58,068 bases of DNA from a virus, in the IMG/VR virus record IMGVR_UViG_3300037427_001902, positions 1 to 58,068 of that record, one strand, 5' to 3'. The notes under the pieces were generated by a model. That model saw only the letters and a program-made list of their open reading frames with translations. It was not told the origin of the DNA and did not search any database. The translations under genes were made by a program, and so were the position numbers. Every line of letters starts with the position of its first letter. The stretch's first letter is position 1. Of this stretch, positions 35,146 through 43,738 are shown piece by piece.

Positions 35146-35889
35146 ATGTCCAGAAAGAAACGTAAAGAACGTCAATTTAAAACACAAATTAGGGAGAACA
35201 GAAATTTGAAGATAATTCGAGGTGGTCAAGTAGAGACCATACAAAGACAGAAGACAGTCAACATAGTTCCAAGGAACTTTAAACAAGACGACTTATTAGA
35301 GTCGCTAACAAATCCCAACAATAACATAGTATTCACGACAGGACCTGCAGGGACGGGTAAAACTTTGATTAGTACATTATATGCTATCAAAGAATTTAGA
35401 AATAGTAACGTGGATAAAATAGTTATAACTAGACCGGCAGTTAGTGTAGATGAACAACATGGTTTTCTACCTGGCTCGTTAGTAGAAAAAATGGCGCCAT
35501 GGACTAGACCCATATTTGATATATTCGATGAGTATTATCATCCCAAAGAAATGGAATACTTAGTAGAAAACAATAAACTTGAAGTGGCACCTCTTGCCTA
35601 TATGAGAGGAAGAACTTTTAAAAATGCAATTATAATTGCAGACGAGATGCAAAATGCAACTCAAGAACAAATGAAGATGTTACTTACTAGAATAGGTGAC
35701 GGCAGTAAGTTGATTGTTACTGGTGACCTTAATCAACATGATAGAGGTTTTACTAGTAATGGACTTGCTGACTTTATTGATAGGTTAAAGCAATTTAGTT
35801 CTGACAGAATAAATTTAATTGAGTTTGACCACAGGCAAATTGAAAGACATCCAGCAGTTGCTGAAGTACTTAAGATTTACAAATCTTAG
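35146..35889 (+). CDS. phoH: PhoH-like ATPase
   Basis: 247 residues. A basic N-terminal tail, then the PhoH P-loop ATPase: Walker A TGPAGTGKT, the conserved ITRPAVSVDEQHGFLPG segment, ADEMQNAT as Walker B, and TGDLNQHD. All PhoH hallmarks are present. PhoH is very common in marine phages; its role may be RNA-related or linked to phosphate stress, and it is not proven. An AAGGAG site lies 9 bases before the ATG. The end overlaps the convergent small gene 35870-36082. Confidence 0.93.
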   Translation: MSRKKRKERQFKTQIRENRNLKIIRGGQVETIQRQKTVNIVPRNFKQDDLLESLTNPNNNIVFTTGPAGTGKTLISTLYAIKEFRNSNVDKIVITRPAVSVDEQHGFLPGSLVEKMAPWTRPIFDIFDEYYHPKEMEYLVENNKLEVAPLAYMRGRTFKNAIIIADEMQNATQEQMKMLLTRIGDGSKLIVTGDLNQHDRGFTSNGLADFIDRLKQFSSDRINLIEFDHRQIERHPAVAEVLKIYKS

Positions 35890-36082
35890 TAATTTCGTTA
35901 AGTAGTCTTTCACACAGTTTACCGAATTGGGAGTCTTCTATATCATGAAGTTCTCTCATTCGGTCTACTGTACTCTGTACTGCTCTTAAAGGTTCAGGGT
36001 TACCACCAGCAACGTGTTTATAAACAAATCCACCTTGTTTAAATTCTGGCTCTTGTAATATTTCTTTTACTAAATCTTCCAT
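35870..36082 (-). CDS. Hypothetical small helical protein
   Basis: 70 residues, mostly helical, beginning MEDLVKEILQEPEFKQGGFV and with VDRMRELHDIEDSQFGKLCERLL later. No known motif. Its start overlaps the methyltransferase stop by 13 bases and its end overlaps phoH on the other strand by 20 bases. The good overlap with an upstream gene makes it a plausible coupled gene. Confidence 0.6.
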   Translation of the reverse strand: MEDLVKEILQEPEFKQGGFVYKHVAGGNPEPLRAVQSTVDRMRELHDIEDSQFGKLCERLLNEITKICKS

Positions 36083-36708
36083 AAACTAAACGTCCACATG
36101 AACCTAGAACCTCTTTTTATAAAACTATTAGGATCTAATAAATGATGCTTTTCCATTAATGTTTTACTAAAAGGAATGTTCTTTTCAAATATAGGTCCGC
36201 CTTTGTCACCTACGGTCTCTTCTAGTTTTTTAATATCAGAAAAAGAAGATACGCAAATATACATCTCGCCTCCTTCATTTAGATATTTTGGTGCTTGTTC
36301 TATTGCTTTGCAAATTATGTTGTTACCTGTTTCATCTGCTATTGGTACGCCACTAGGAAACCAATCTGTAATTTCTGCTACTCGTCTATCTATGCCAGAT
36401 ACATCACAACATATTATATCATATGTATCAGAGATGTTTTCAAATAAATCTCCCTGAACTATACCAATGTCTACATTATGTTTTTGTGCATTGAGCCTAG
36501 CATACTTAATATGTTCTTCGTATATATCTGTTGCTGTTACCCAACTAGCACCATTCTTAGCAAAATAAACAGACAATGGACCTATACCACAACCCAGGTC
36601 TAAAACTTTTTTACCTTGTACAGGTATTCTTGGTGCAGTTAAATTACTTACAGTTGATGGGGTAAAACATTTTTCGCTGTACTCTAAATCGTAATCGTAA
36701 AATTTCAT
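36070..36708 (-). CDS. SAM-dependent methyltransferase (class I)
   Basis: 212 residues. Motif I VLDLGCGIGPLS binds S-adenosylmethionine; motif II VTATDIYEEHIKYARLNA, motif III VQGDLFENI and motif IV IICCDVSGID follow in the usual order. The sequence after residue 140 (EGGEMYICVSSFSD) resembles small-molecule or protein-type methyltransferases such as PrmA/PrmC. No DNA target motif (NPPY) is present; the substrate is unknown. It stands after another methyltransferase-like gene with 15 bp between. Confidence 0.85.
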   Translation of the reverse strand: MKFYDYDLEYSEKCFTPSTVSNLTAPRIPVQGKKVLDLGCGIGPLSVYFAKNGASWVTATDIYEEHIKYARLNAQKHNVDIGIVQGDLFENISDTYDIICCDVSGIDRRVAEITDWFPSGVPIADETGNNIICKAIEQAPKYLNEGGEMYICVSSFSDIKKLEETVGDKGGPIFEKNIPFSKTLMEKHHLLDPNSFIKRGSRFMWTFSLWKI

Positions 36709-36723
36709 ATTTTAGTGTCTTTG

Positions 36724-37302
36724 TTAGTTTTTTATTGCACACATATAGTATGCAGGATTAATGTCATCATCATTAGTTTGAATATAAGGCATATAAGGCT
36801 TGTCTAATGATTCTATTATTGTCTTAATGCTTTGGGTATTAAAGTCTACAGTTATAAGTATACCATCTTCATTAAGCATAAGCATCAAATTTTCAAATGC
36901 CATTTTTAATCTAGACTCAAATATATGCTGTTCAAATCCTGGTATCATATTAGGTAAAGAACAATATATAAAATCAAACTTTTGGTCAAGTGGTTTGCCT
37001 GCAAATGCATTGTAAGTTGTAACTTCTAAATCCTTATATTGTGTAGAATCGCCTTGAAATATAGTTTGTGTGAAATCTTCTAGAATTGATACCGTTCCCA
37101 TACTAGCATCAGAAATAAATGAAAATAAATTTCCGTTACCTCTCCCAAATTCAACCAATCCTGTTGTTTTCTTTTCAAAAGCATAGGCATTCAATATTGA
37201 AATAATGCTCTTGTCGTACCCGGAAACCTCGATTTCGTGTTCAAAATTAATATTTTCTAGTTCTATTAACATTTGGCGGTAGTTATCCTTAGTTTCATCC
37301 AA
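36724..37302 (-). CDS. Diverged methyltransferase-like protein
   Basis: 192 residues. VEFGRGNGNLFSFIS resembles a class I methyltransferase motif I (GxGxG altered to GRGNG), with IYCSLPNMIPG in the position of motif IV and EDGILITVDFN of motif V. The motif I changes make SAM binding uncertain, so it may be a pseudo-enzyme or act with the methyltransferase next door. The N-terminal 45 residues are helical. Confidence 0.6.
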   Translation of the reverse strand: MDETKDNYRQMLIELENINFEHEIEVSGYDKSIISILNAYAFEKKTTGLVEFGRGNGNLFSFISDASMGTVSILEDFTQTIFQGDSTQYKDLEVTTYNAFAGKPLDQKFDFIYCSLPNMIPGFEQHIFESRLKMAFENLMLMLNEDGILITVDFNTQSIKTIIESLDKPYMPYIQTNDDDINPAYYMCAIKN

Positions 37303-37351
37303 TTAAAGTACTTATTTAACTTATAGTAGTAGTTTACCTTTAGAATACAGG

Positions 37352-37359
37352 CGTAAATA
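37352..37359 (+). promoter_or_regulatory. T4-late-type octamer variant CGTAAATA
   Basis: Plus-strand CGTAAATA 36 bp before the ATG at 37396, followed at once by a hairpin. It differs from GATAAATA at two positions. Confidence 0.45.
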
Positions 37360-37361
37360 AT

Positions 37362-37382
37362 ATTGGTTTTATAATAACCAAT
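37362..37382 (+). other. Leader stem-loop before small membrane gene
   Basis: ATTGGTT-TTATAAT-AACCAAT, a perfect 7-bp inverted repeat between the late-type octamer and the GGGAG ribosome site at 37384-37388. Confidence 0.65.
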
Positions 37383-37395
37383 GGGAGAATATTAT

Positions 37396-37638
37396 ATGGA
37401 TATAATCAAGAAGGTGGGTGATTGGGCTCACGGTTTGACACAAACAGGATTATCACTTTTAGCACTTGGCATAGTTCTCGAAGTCTTATTCAACGGCACA
37501 GGAATTCCTTTCTGGCCCGAGGTAAGTGTAGTGGACAATGTTATGGGTATTCTTAAAGGCCTTTCCGCAGAAGGATTGCTAGGTCTTGTAGGTGCCTTTG
37601 TGTTATATCACTTATTTAAGAAAGACGGCAAAAAGTAG
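37396..37638 (+). CDS. Small membrane protein, holin-like
   Basis: 80 residues from the ATG at 37396 (GGGAG 7 bases upstream; an ATG at 37381 lies inside the leader hairpin). Two membrane segments: LTQTGLSLLALGIVLEVLF and LLGLVGAFVLYHLF, joined by a loop with NGTGIPFWPEVSV, and a basic tail KKDGKK. This matches the size and topology of class II holins, but sequence proof is lacking. It is followed by a good terminator that also precedes the next membrane gene. Confidence 0.72.
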   Translation: MDIIKKVGDWAHGLTQTGLSLLALGIVLEVLFNGTGIPFWPEVSVVDNVMGILKGLSAEGLLGLVGAFVLYHLFKKDGKK

Positions 37639-37658
37639 TTTTTCTAAGTGAAAGTTGG

Positions 37659-37687
37659 AAGGGAGGCTTCGGTCTCCTTTCTTTTTC
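37659..37687 (+). terminator. Intrinsic terminator
   Basis: AAGGGAGGC-TTCG-GTCTCCTTT (9 bp including G-U pairs, UUCG loop) followed by CTTTTTC. It lies between two plus-strand membrane genes, so the second may depend on read-through. Confidence 0.85.
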
Positions 37688-37701
37688 TAAGGAGTCAAAT
37701 A

Positions 37702-37905
37702 ATGGCAAAAGCAAAAAAGCGATATAGTTTTTATAAAACTTGTACTTGGAGAGTAGTAGCAAGTTTAGATACTTTCTTACTGAGTTGGTTAATTACAGGA
37801 AATATAGTTGCGGGTGTAAGTATAGCAAGTTTAGAAGTAATTACTAAAATGTTTTTATACTATGCTCATGAGAGACAATGGGAAAGGTTTATTAGAACGA
37901 GATAA
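37702..37905 (+). CDS. DUF2061 family membrane protein
   Basis: 67 residues from the ATG at 37702, with AAGGAG about 10 bases upstream. Two membrane segments surround TGNIVAGVSIASLEV, and the ending YYAHERQWERF matches the DUF2061 signature (K..LYY.HER.W). The family is a small bacterial membrane protein of unknown function. It overlaps the convergent alcohol dehydrogenase gene by 14 bases. Presence in a phage is unusual enough to note; a role at the host membrane is inferred. Confidence 0.85.
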   Translation: MAKAKKRYSFYKTCTWRVVASLDTFLLSWLITGNIVAGVSIASLEVITKMFLYYAHERQWERFIRTR

Positions 37906-38914
37906 TGTTGTCAAATATTTCTTGAAAGTCTTGTGCTTTAAAAGTTACAGGGTGACTAATATATGCAGAGTCCTGTACAGCCTGAGCAATAAATCTATCT
38001 TCATGCTCGTCGGTATACCTAGACATCAAATTCCATTCCACAATATAATGTTTATATATTGACAGAACTTTTTCAATGTCAATGTATTTGTATACATCAG
38101 GATCATACTCTAATGTTTTTGCAATTACAAATGGTGCAAACAAACAATTAAGTTCACCGTGAGATAAACTAGTATTGTTTGCAATAGCATAAGTTATTGT
38201 GTGTATATGTCCTAGTCCACAGTCCATTGCTTTGCTACCAAGTAATCCTGCAATAGCCATATCTATACGCCATTGCTTGTCTATAGTTTCTGTGGGTAAA
38301 TGTTGTGTTATTAGTTGTACTCCATACAGAGCACTACCGTCTGCTACAGGGTTCTTTAGACTGCTTGTCGCTCCTTCTAAGCAATGAGTTAAGGCATCGA
38401 GTGCCACAACAACACTAATTTTATGTGGTAAAGTGTGTGCTAAAATAGGATCAATTAGTATAACATTTGGCTGTACGGCTACGTCATACACACTTTTTTT
38501 AGTTAAGTCATCTCTAACAACCATAAAACCTTTGGTTAGTTCAGTTCCAGCATACGTTGTAGGACATGCTATAAAAATAACATGGTTTCCTATTTCTTCA
38601 TACATTATGCCTTTGGCTAAATCAATTACACTTCCACCACCTATTGCAATAATAGTATCGCATTGAGATTGTACAAAAATATTGTGTGCTTGTTGAATAC
38701 TATTTGTAGTTGGATCTACAAAACTATCTATTAAATATGCTACGTTCTCAAATCTACATTTATCAAGTTCTTGTTTTATTAAGTCCATATTAATACTGCT
38801 ACTTGCTATAACAAGTACTTTACGCATATTAAGGTCAGGTTTTAATTCTTTAAGCCATGGACCAAAGCCATGTTCTTCAATAATAATGTCTACGTTTTGT
38901 TCTTTAAATCTCAT
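37892..38914 (-). CDS. Iron-type alcohol/glycerol dehydrogenase family
   Basis: 340 residues from ATG 38914; a TTG at 38929 is an alternative. Signatures: nucleotide loop IAIGGGSVIDLAKG, CPTTYAGTELT, the iron ligand segment ALDALTHCLEGATS, and the SHGELNCLFAPFV histidine region. This is the type III (iron or zinc) alcohol dehydrogenase superfamily, which includes glycerol, lactaldehyde and phosphonate-linked dehydrogenases. Substrate is not determinable. It overlaps the preceding methyltransferase-like gene, so they are coupled. Confidence 0.9.
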   Translation of the reverse strand: MRFKEQNVDIIIEEHGFGPWLKELKPDLNMRKVLVIASSSINMDLIKQELDKCRFENVAYLIDSFVDPTTNSIQQAHNIFVQSQCDTIIAIGGGSVIDLAKGIMYEEIGNHVIFIACPTTYAGTELTKGFMVVRDDLTKKSVYDVAVQPNVILIDPILAHTLPHKISVVVALDALTHCLEGATSSLKNPVADGSALYGVQLITQHLPTETIDKQWRIDMAIAGLLGSKAMDCGLGHIHTITYAIANNTSLSHGELNCLFAPFVIAKTLEYDPDVYKYIDIEKVLSIYKHYIVEWNLMSRYTDEHEDRFIAQAVQDSAYISHPVTFKAQDFQEIFDNIISF

Positions 38915-39527
38915 CTTTTCTAAGTGCAATCATAAAATGGTCTTCGCCTAGTTCTGGTTGGTCCCAGTTAGTATCATAATATTTTTCATATTCGCATTGT
39001 TTACTTCTTACAAATAAATCTACTTGACGCCTTATAGCAATTTTATCATAGTCTGGTATAAGCATAATGCCGCCAGGCTCTATTCCAGACCACCATAACT
39101 TAATTGTTTCACCTACGACTAGGTCTACACTATTAGGACTCTGTGGCAATTTGTAAGGTAAGTTTACATACACTAAATCATATGGACCATCTGCTACAAT
39201 CTGAGGTTGGTCTACTTCTAAAGGAGTTGTACTATGGAAATGTATTTGGTCAAATAATATATTACCGGCTTGTTCTTTACGCAACTCTTGTAACGATTGT
39301 TGTAATCGTTCTTTATGTTCTTTGCCAGTTGGATGTAAGTCAAATACATCATGCAAATGAATATCAACATCTGTTTGGTTTCTTACACCAGTAATAGTGT
39401 CCAGTTTGGTTTGCATGAACTCATTAATTAATACTTGAGTTTCACTCTCTTGAGCATAATGGAATAAAACAGTGAAGTGGTCTTCAGCCAGACTCTTGTC
39501 TAACTCATGCTCGGCTTTTAGGTACAT
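38904..39527 (-). CDS. Hypothetical protein, possible methyltransferase C-terminal fold
   Basis: 207 residues. The C-terminal half (YDLVYVNLPYKLPQSPNS, SGIEPGGIMLIPDYDKIAI) resembles motifs IV and V of class I methyltransferases of the SAM_MT 24 sort, but the SAM-binding motif I is not visible. The N-terminal half contains a histidine-rich section (DVDIHLHDVFDLH). It overlaps the alcohol dehydrogenase gene downstream by 11 bases and abuts a small gene upstream. Confidence 0.6.
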   Translation of the reverse strand: MYLKAEHELDKSLAEDHFTVLFHYAQESETQVLINEFMQTKLDTITGVRNQTDVDIHLHDVFDLHPTGKEHKERLQQSLQELRKEQAGNILFDQIHFHSTTPLEVDQPQIVADGPYDLVYVNLPYKLPQSPNSVDLVVGETIKLWWSGIEPGGIMLIPDYDKIAIRRQVDLFVRSKQCEYEKYYDTNWDQPELGEDHFMIALRKDEI

Positions 39528-39844
39528 TAGTATATCTTGCGTAAATCATATCCTACAGGTTCAACAACTTTAATTTCATGTTTAATACCTAGTAGGTCTA
39601 CGAATATAATGTGTGTTTGTGTAAGTTTTTTGATTGCTTTCGCACGATACGTTTTAGGTGCATAACTGCTAACTCTCGAACTGTCTTCAAAAAATTTAGT
39701 TTCTGCTATAAAATATACAGTAAGTTCCCATTCTTCACGCCAAAGTGTTCTCCACCATTGCTTGAGTTTTGCTCGCCAGCCTACGTGAACAAACTCTACT
39801 TCTTGTTCCTGCTGTATTCTTTTTGTTTTTTCTAAGTCTACCAT
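39527..39844 (-). CDS. Hypothetical basic protein following clamp loader
   Basis: 105 residues, basic and Trp-rich near the N-terminus (VGWRAKLKQWWRTLWREEW), then an aromatic/basic middle and a hydrophobic strand HIIFVDLLGIKHEIKVV. In T4 this place next to gene 44 is taken by gene 62, the small clamp loader subunit, but no clear resemblance to gp62 is visible. It may be a diverged counterpart or unrelated. Starts 1 bp after the clamp loader gene. Confidence 0.65.
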   Translation of the reverse strand: MVDLEKTKRIQQEQEVEFVHVGWRAKLKQWWRTLWREEWELTVYFIAETKFFEDSSRVSSYAPKTYRAKAIKKLTQTHIIFVDLLGIKHEIKVVEPVGYDLRKIY

Positions 39845-39845
39845 A

Positions 39846-40769
39846 TTACATACTATTTAGTTGTAATTCAATTAAAGTAGCAGATAAGTTAATCTCTGGA
39901 TCTGCTACAGCAATACCCTTAGCAATACCATTCCTAATAATTATAATTGCTTGGTCTTGTTTTTGTTCAGTGTCTCCCCAAAGTTCTAAGTTTCTATACA
40001 TGAACTTGTATATGTCCTCATACTCTTCAGGTCTTGCTTGACTTACAATCATGTTCCTTGCTTCTTTGTATTTGCTGGCTTTAAATAATTCAACAGCACT
40101 AAGCATCCAATCGCTAGTATTACCGTCGCCTTCTTGTGGACGTTGCAATACATTGTCTACTACGTTCTGCTGTACTAAATTAATTGCCTTACGCAAATCT
40201 GGATATGTTGCTTGTACATAAGTGTCAAGTGTTTCTAAATCCATTGTAACACCTTCTTCAATACATATAGTTGCTATCCTGGCAGTAAACTCTGTAGTAT
40301 CAAGTTTATTAATATGGAATCCTTGACACCTACTGTGAAGTGCAGGAATAACTCTTTGTGGATAGTTGCAGGTTAATATAAAGCGACAAGACGTATGATA
40401 TGTTTCCATAACACCACGTAGAGCGGCTTGTCCATTAGGGGTAATATAATCAGCCTCATCCAGCAATACATACTTTAGGTCACCAAACGGCATGGTGCTA
40501 CTAAAATTTGTAATTTTGCTACGGATGGTATCGACACTATTTTCATTACTTGCATTTATTTCTAATATGTCCATGCTATCCACACTAAGTTCAGACAACA
40601 AAACTTTTGCTAATGTTGTTTTACCTGTTCCTGGTGCTCCGCTGAATAACAAATGTGGTAATGCTCCGTCTTTAATCCAACCTGCAACTTGTCCTTTCTG
40701 ATTTGTATCTCTGAATACATAGTCTGCTATAGTATTCGGACGATACTTTTCTACCCATAATTCTTTCAA
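39846..40769 (-). CDS. 44: Clamp loader large subunit (T4 gp44 type)
   Basis: 307 residues, RFC/gp44-type AAA+ ATPase. WVEKYRP (5-11) is the RFC box; Walker A GAPGTGKT (44-51); Walker B LLDEAD (102-107); sensor 1 ILTCN; SRC arginine finger (146-148). It loads the sliding clamp onto primer-template for the gp43 polymerase. C-terminal helical collar follows from about 215. Promoter and a small gene (40780-41013) are upstream. Confidence 0.96.
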   Translation of the reverse strand: MKELWVEKYRPNTIADYVFRDTNQKGQVAGWIKDGALPHLLFSGAPGTGKTTLAKVLLSELSVDSMDILEINASNENSVDTIRSKITNFSSTMPFGDLKYVLLDEADYITPNGQAALRGVMETYHTSCRFILTCNYPQRVIPALHSRCQGFHINKLDTTEFTARIATICIEEGVTMDLETLDTYVQATYPDLRKAINLVQQNVVDNVLQRPQEGDGNTSDWMLSAVELFKASKYKEARNMIVSQARPEEYEDIYKFMYRNLELWGDTEQKQDQAIIIIRNGIAKGIAVADPEINLSATLIELQLNSM

Positions 40770-40779
40770 CTCTTTCTCC

Positions 40780-41013
40780 TTAGATGTTGTTAGGTAATAT
40801 ACTTATTGTGGTGTGGTCGTTGTAATCACCATTTGTGGTAAAGATCCTTTCCACCGTAGTTTTTTTAACTCCATGTTCTAAGTTTTCGTATGTGATTAAT
40901 TCTTGTTTGATTAATCCATCACGTGGTTGTTCAAAATATAAATCATTAGCATAGTCACTAATAACTCTAGCCGATTTAGTAAATTGTGCTTTTACTTGTT
41001 TTTCTTTGTGCAT
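40780..41013 (-). CDS. Hypothetical small protein upstream of clamp loader
   Basis: 77 residues from the ATG at 41013 (an in-frame extension to 41031 lies between promoter and start). Basic N-terminus, then acidic/aromatic strands (KTTVERIFTTNGDYNDHTT). No motif recognised. It is the first gene of the clamp loader operon. The clamp gene gp45 normally lies nearby in T4-like phages, but this protein is far too short. Confidence 0.65.
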   Translation of the reverse strand: MHKEKQVKAQFTKSARVISDYANDLYFEQPRDGLIKQELITYENLEHGVKKTTVERIFTTNGDYNDHTTISILPNNI

Positions 41014-41040
41014 ATTAATTCTCCATTGCAATTTTAACTT

Positions 41041-41068
41041 ATTATAGCATATAAAAATTTAATGTCAA
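41041..41068 (-). promoter_or_regulatory. Sigma-70-type promoter of clamp loader operon
   Basis: Minus-strand TTGACA (41068-41063), 16 bp, TATAAT (41046-41041), 28 bp before the ATG at 41013. Confidence 0.78.
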
Positions 41069-41070
41069 GT

Positions 41071-41078
41071 GATAAATA
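41071..41078 (+). promoter_or_regulatory. T4-late-type octamer GATAAATA
   Basis: Plus-strand GATAAATA 36 bp before the TTG start at 41114, back to back with the early promoter of the clamp loader operon. A weak 5-bp stem ACAAT...ATTGT (41079-41096) follows. Confidence 0.62.
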
Positions 41079-41113
41079 ACAATAAGAAACCATTGTAGTG
41101 TAGGAGTTATAAA

Positions 41114-43738
41114 TTGGCAAACGAAAATAGATTTGGTCAAAAAGGTGTATCCACTGATCTTCAATTTGGTAAAAGAGGACCTAAGTTAGTAGCAAATGCA
41201 ACTACAAGTGCCATGCAAGTTATGGCGAACGACGGTACAACATTAGCAAATATGAGGATTGCCGACGGTGTGGTAAGTACGGATGCAGTAACAAAATCAC
41301 AATTAGATACAGCAGTTAGTAATGTAAGTACAAATGCTTACAATATTACATTGGGTACTGGAGGTGATGGTGACTTTGTTAGTCCGGGTAGTGTTACATC
41401 ACTAACAAGCTCAACTACAGTATCAGAGTCCATAGACAGATTAAACGAAACTATGGAAAACATAAGAAACAATACTTATGTTAAAAGTGTAGATGCAACA
41501 ACCAACGTTAGTTCAGGTGGTAATCCACTTACAGTTACATTAACTATATCTACAGTTGGTAATTCAAATCAGTATGACATAGATTGGGGCGATGGTTCCA
41601 ATACTAATGGCACATCAGACAGTACTCCAAGTCATACATATACAGACAATTCAAATTCACCATATGACGTTGTAATTGTAGCAAGAAATACAAGTGGTAG
41701 TGGTGAAGGTTCCAGTGCTACAGTAACAAAAACAAATTTCATTACATTATATACAGCAACTCCAGTAGCCAACTTTGGCATATTTACTGCTAGTTCTGGT
41801 GGTAGTGCATTAACTGGTAACAGTAGAGAAATTAATTCGGGTGAAACAATTTATTTAGAAAATACAACAACAAACTCAGGCTCAGCAACTTGTACTTATA
41901 CAGTCAATTGGGGTGATGGTAGTGCTACAGAAACAATTAGTAGTGGTACAGCAGGTGACGTAGGTCAAGCAAGAAAAAGTCATGCTTATGCTTCTGATAG
42001 TGGCTCCAGTATGAGAACAATTACTTTAGTACAAACTGCTCATAGTACAGCAGACCCAGGTGAATTAAACAGTACTGCAACAGATTCATTAAAAGTATAT
42101 GACGGCAGTATATCAGCACCAAGTGGATTAAGTAGTAAAACAATTACATTTGGTGAAAACAGTTCAGGTTCAAGTCCTAGAGCGGCACATGGCTTTACTG
42201 ATAACAGTACAGCGGATAGTGTTACTGTAGGACAATCAGTTACAAGAATTACAAATGCAAGTGCAGGCACAACAACAGAATCAACAGTTATGAGTAGTTT
42301 TGCTTATAATGGAGATGCTGGAACATTAACAGCAGTTATAGATGGTGCTACAGATGGTTCTATAACATTTAGTAATGCAGATGATAGTGGCAGTGATAAC
42401 GGACTTACTATTACACAAGAAAGTGATTATCAATTTTTAAGCAGTAGTGGTGGTTCATCATCATTTAGTAATTCAATTTATAGTCCAGGATTACATCAAG
42501 GATTTAAAGCAAAAGTATCTAAGTCCACAGCAGGACTGGCAGTTGGTTCGCACTCATACAAATTAAGTCATTCTGTTACAGGTGATACTAATACACTTTC
42601 TTTTGTAAAAGATGACGTAGTAGATACACCAACAGTAAGTATGTCAGGTGCAACACTTGTACAGGCAAGTGCAGGAACATTAAAATATATTTCAGGTGTT
42701 CCTTATTACACAAATGATGCAACATTAACATTAGGTGGCGTAACAGTTTACGATTGGATTGGTCAATGTTACTCACAAACTTCAAGTCCATTTGCTATAG
42801 CAAACGGTACTAATCAAGAATCAACAAGTGGTTCAACAGTTTCAACACAATATTCCACTTACGCAGAAATAGATGGCACTACAACATTTTTAGATAGTGG
42901 TGTACCAAAAGCAAATACAGGTGCCAATAGTGGCGCCGCATATTCATTAGGTGATGTTACTGTTAATGTTAATGGCGGTGGTATTGGTATAGAACAAATT
43001 AAAGCAAGAATGTTTAGTGTTAATGGCACAGGTTCCTATGCAGAACTAAGTGGCAAATATGTACAAGCATTTAATGGTAGTACAGGTATTGATGAAGAGA
43101 GCATATCAGTATCAAGTAGTTTAGGTGCTGGGTTTAATGATAACGGAAAACGTATTACAGGTTTGCCTAGTACAGATAATCCAAGTTTTAGTAATTCAAC
43201 TAACTACTATACAGGTAGTGCTTGGACTGGTGCACAAACTATTGCAGGTACAACTGAAGCAGTTACACGTTGGGGAGAAATAAAACATTTTGATACAGAT
43301 TTAAGTAGTACAGCATACCTACCCCAAGGACCAGATTTAAACACAGGCAGAAGTGGAGCACAATATTTTACTTTTGCATTTAGAAGAACTACAATGGCTA
43401 ACTTTACAATTACATTAAGTGGTAAGGTAAGTGGCTTTTTTGTAGCGGCTCCAGCCACAGGCATAGATAGTGCTAGTGGATTAAATGGTTGGATTGATGC
43501 AGGTGTAACGTACGGTGGTGCAGGAACTCCTGGTAGTGATACCAGTAATGGTGGAAACGGATCAAATGGTTGTGCATTTACATCAGGTGATAGAATTATA
43601 GATGGTACAACATATAGTAATGATAGTTTTACCTTAACATTAGGTGACCAAAATGCAACAAACAGTTTTGGTAATAATATATTAATTAGAATTAAACTAG
43701 AGTCCGGAGACGAACTCACAGCATTGAGTATAGCATAA
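41114..43738 (+). CDS. Virion/fibre-like protein with PKD-like domains
   Basis: 874 residues, starting from TTG at 41114 with TAGGAG 9 bases upstream. The N-terminal motif NRFGQKGVSTDLQFGKRG is shared with the large fibre protein at 19387. Two PKD-type units are visible: YDIDWGDGSNTNG..SHTYTDN (about 155-180) and YTVNWGDGSATETI..SHAYASD (about 262-297), with the WGDG hallmark. Later sections are Ser/Thr/Gly-rich strands and a Gly-rich region (GGAGTPGSDTSNGGNGSNG) near the end. PKD domains often bind glycans or serve as spacers. Late octamer upstream; a virion adhesion function is likely. Confidence 0.85.
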   Translation: MANENRFGQKGVSTDLQFGKRGPKLVANATTSAMQVMANDGTTLANMRIADGVVSTDAVTKSQLDTAVSNVSTNAYNITLGTGGDGDFVSPGSVTSLTSSTTVSESIDRLNETMENIRNNTYVKSVDATTNVSSGGNPLTVTLTISTVGNSNQYDIDWGDGSNTNGTSDSTPSHTYTDNSNSPYDVVIVARNTSGSGEGSSATVTKTNFITLYTATPVANFGIFTASSGGSALTGNSREINSGETIYLENTTTNSGSATCTYTVNWGDGSATETISSGTAGDVGQARKSHAYASDSGSSMRTITLVQTAHSTADPGELNSTATDSLKVYDGSISAPSGLSSKTITFGENSSGSSPRAAHGFTDNSTADSVTVGQSVTRITNASAGTTTESTVMSSFAYNGDAGTLTAVIDGATDGSITFSNADDSGSDNGLTITQESDYQFLSSSGGSSSFSNSIYSPGLHQGFKAKVSKSTAGLAVGSHSYKLSHSVTGDTNTLSFVKDDVVDTPTVSMSGATLVQASAGTLKYISGVPYYTNDATLTLGGVTVYDWIGQCYSQTSSPFAIANGTNQESTSGSTVSTQYSTYAEIDGTTTFLDSGVPKANTGANSGAAYSLGDVTVNVNGGGIGIEQIKARMFSVNGTGSYAELSGKYVQAFNGSTGIDEESISVSSSLGAGFNDNGKRITGLPSTDNPSFSNSTNYYTGSAWTGAQTIAGTTEAVTRWGEIKHFDTDLSSTAYLPQGPDLNTGRSGAQYFTFAFRRTTMANFTITLSGKVSGFFVAAPATGIDSASGLNGWIDAGVTYGGAGTPGSDTSNGGNGSNGCAFTSGDRIIDGTTYSNDSFTLTLGDQNATNSFGNNILIRIKLESGDELTALSIA

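Noticed and set aside
35027-35209. Plus-strand 60-codon frame upstream of and overlapping phoH
   Set aside because: No ribosome site, poor composition, and it overlaps the phoH start in another frame.
39527-39844. Clamp loader small subunit gp62
   Set aside because: Position after gp44 fits, but length and sequence show no convincing gp62 features.
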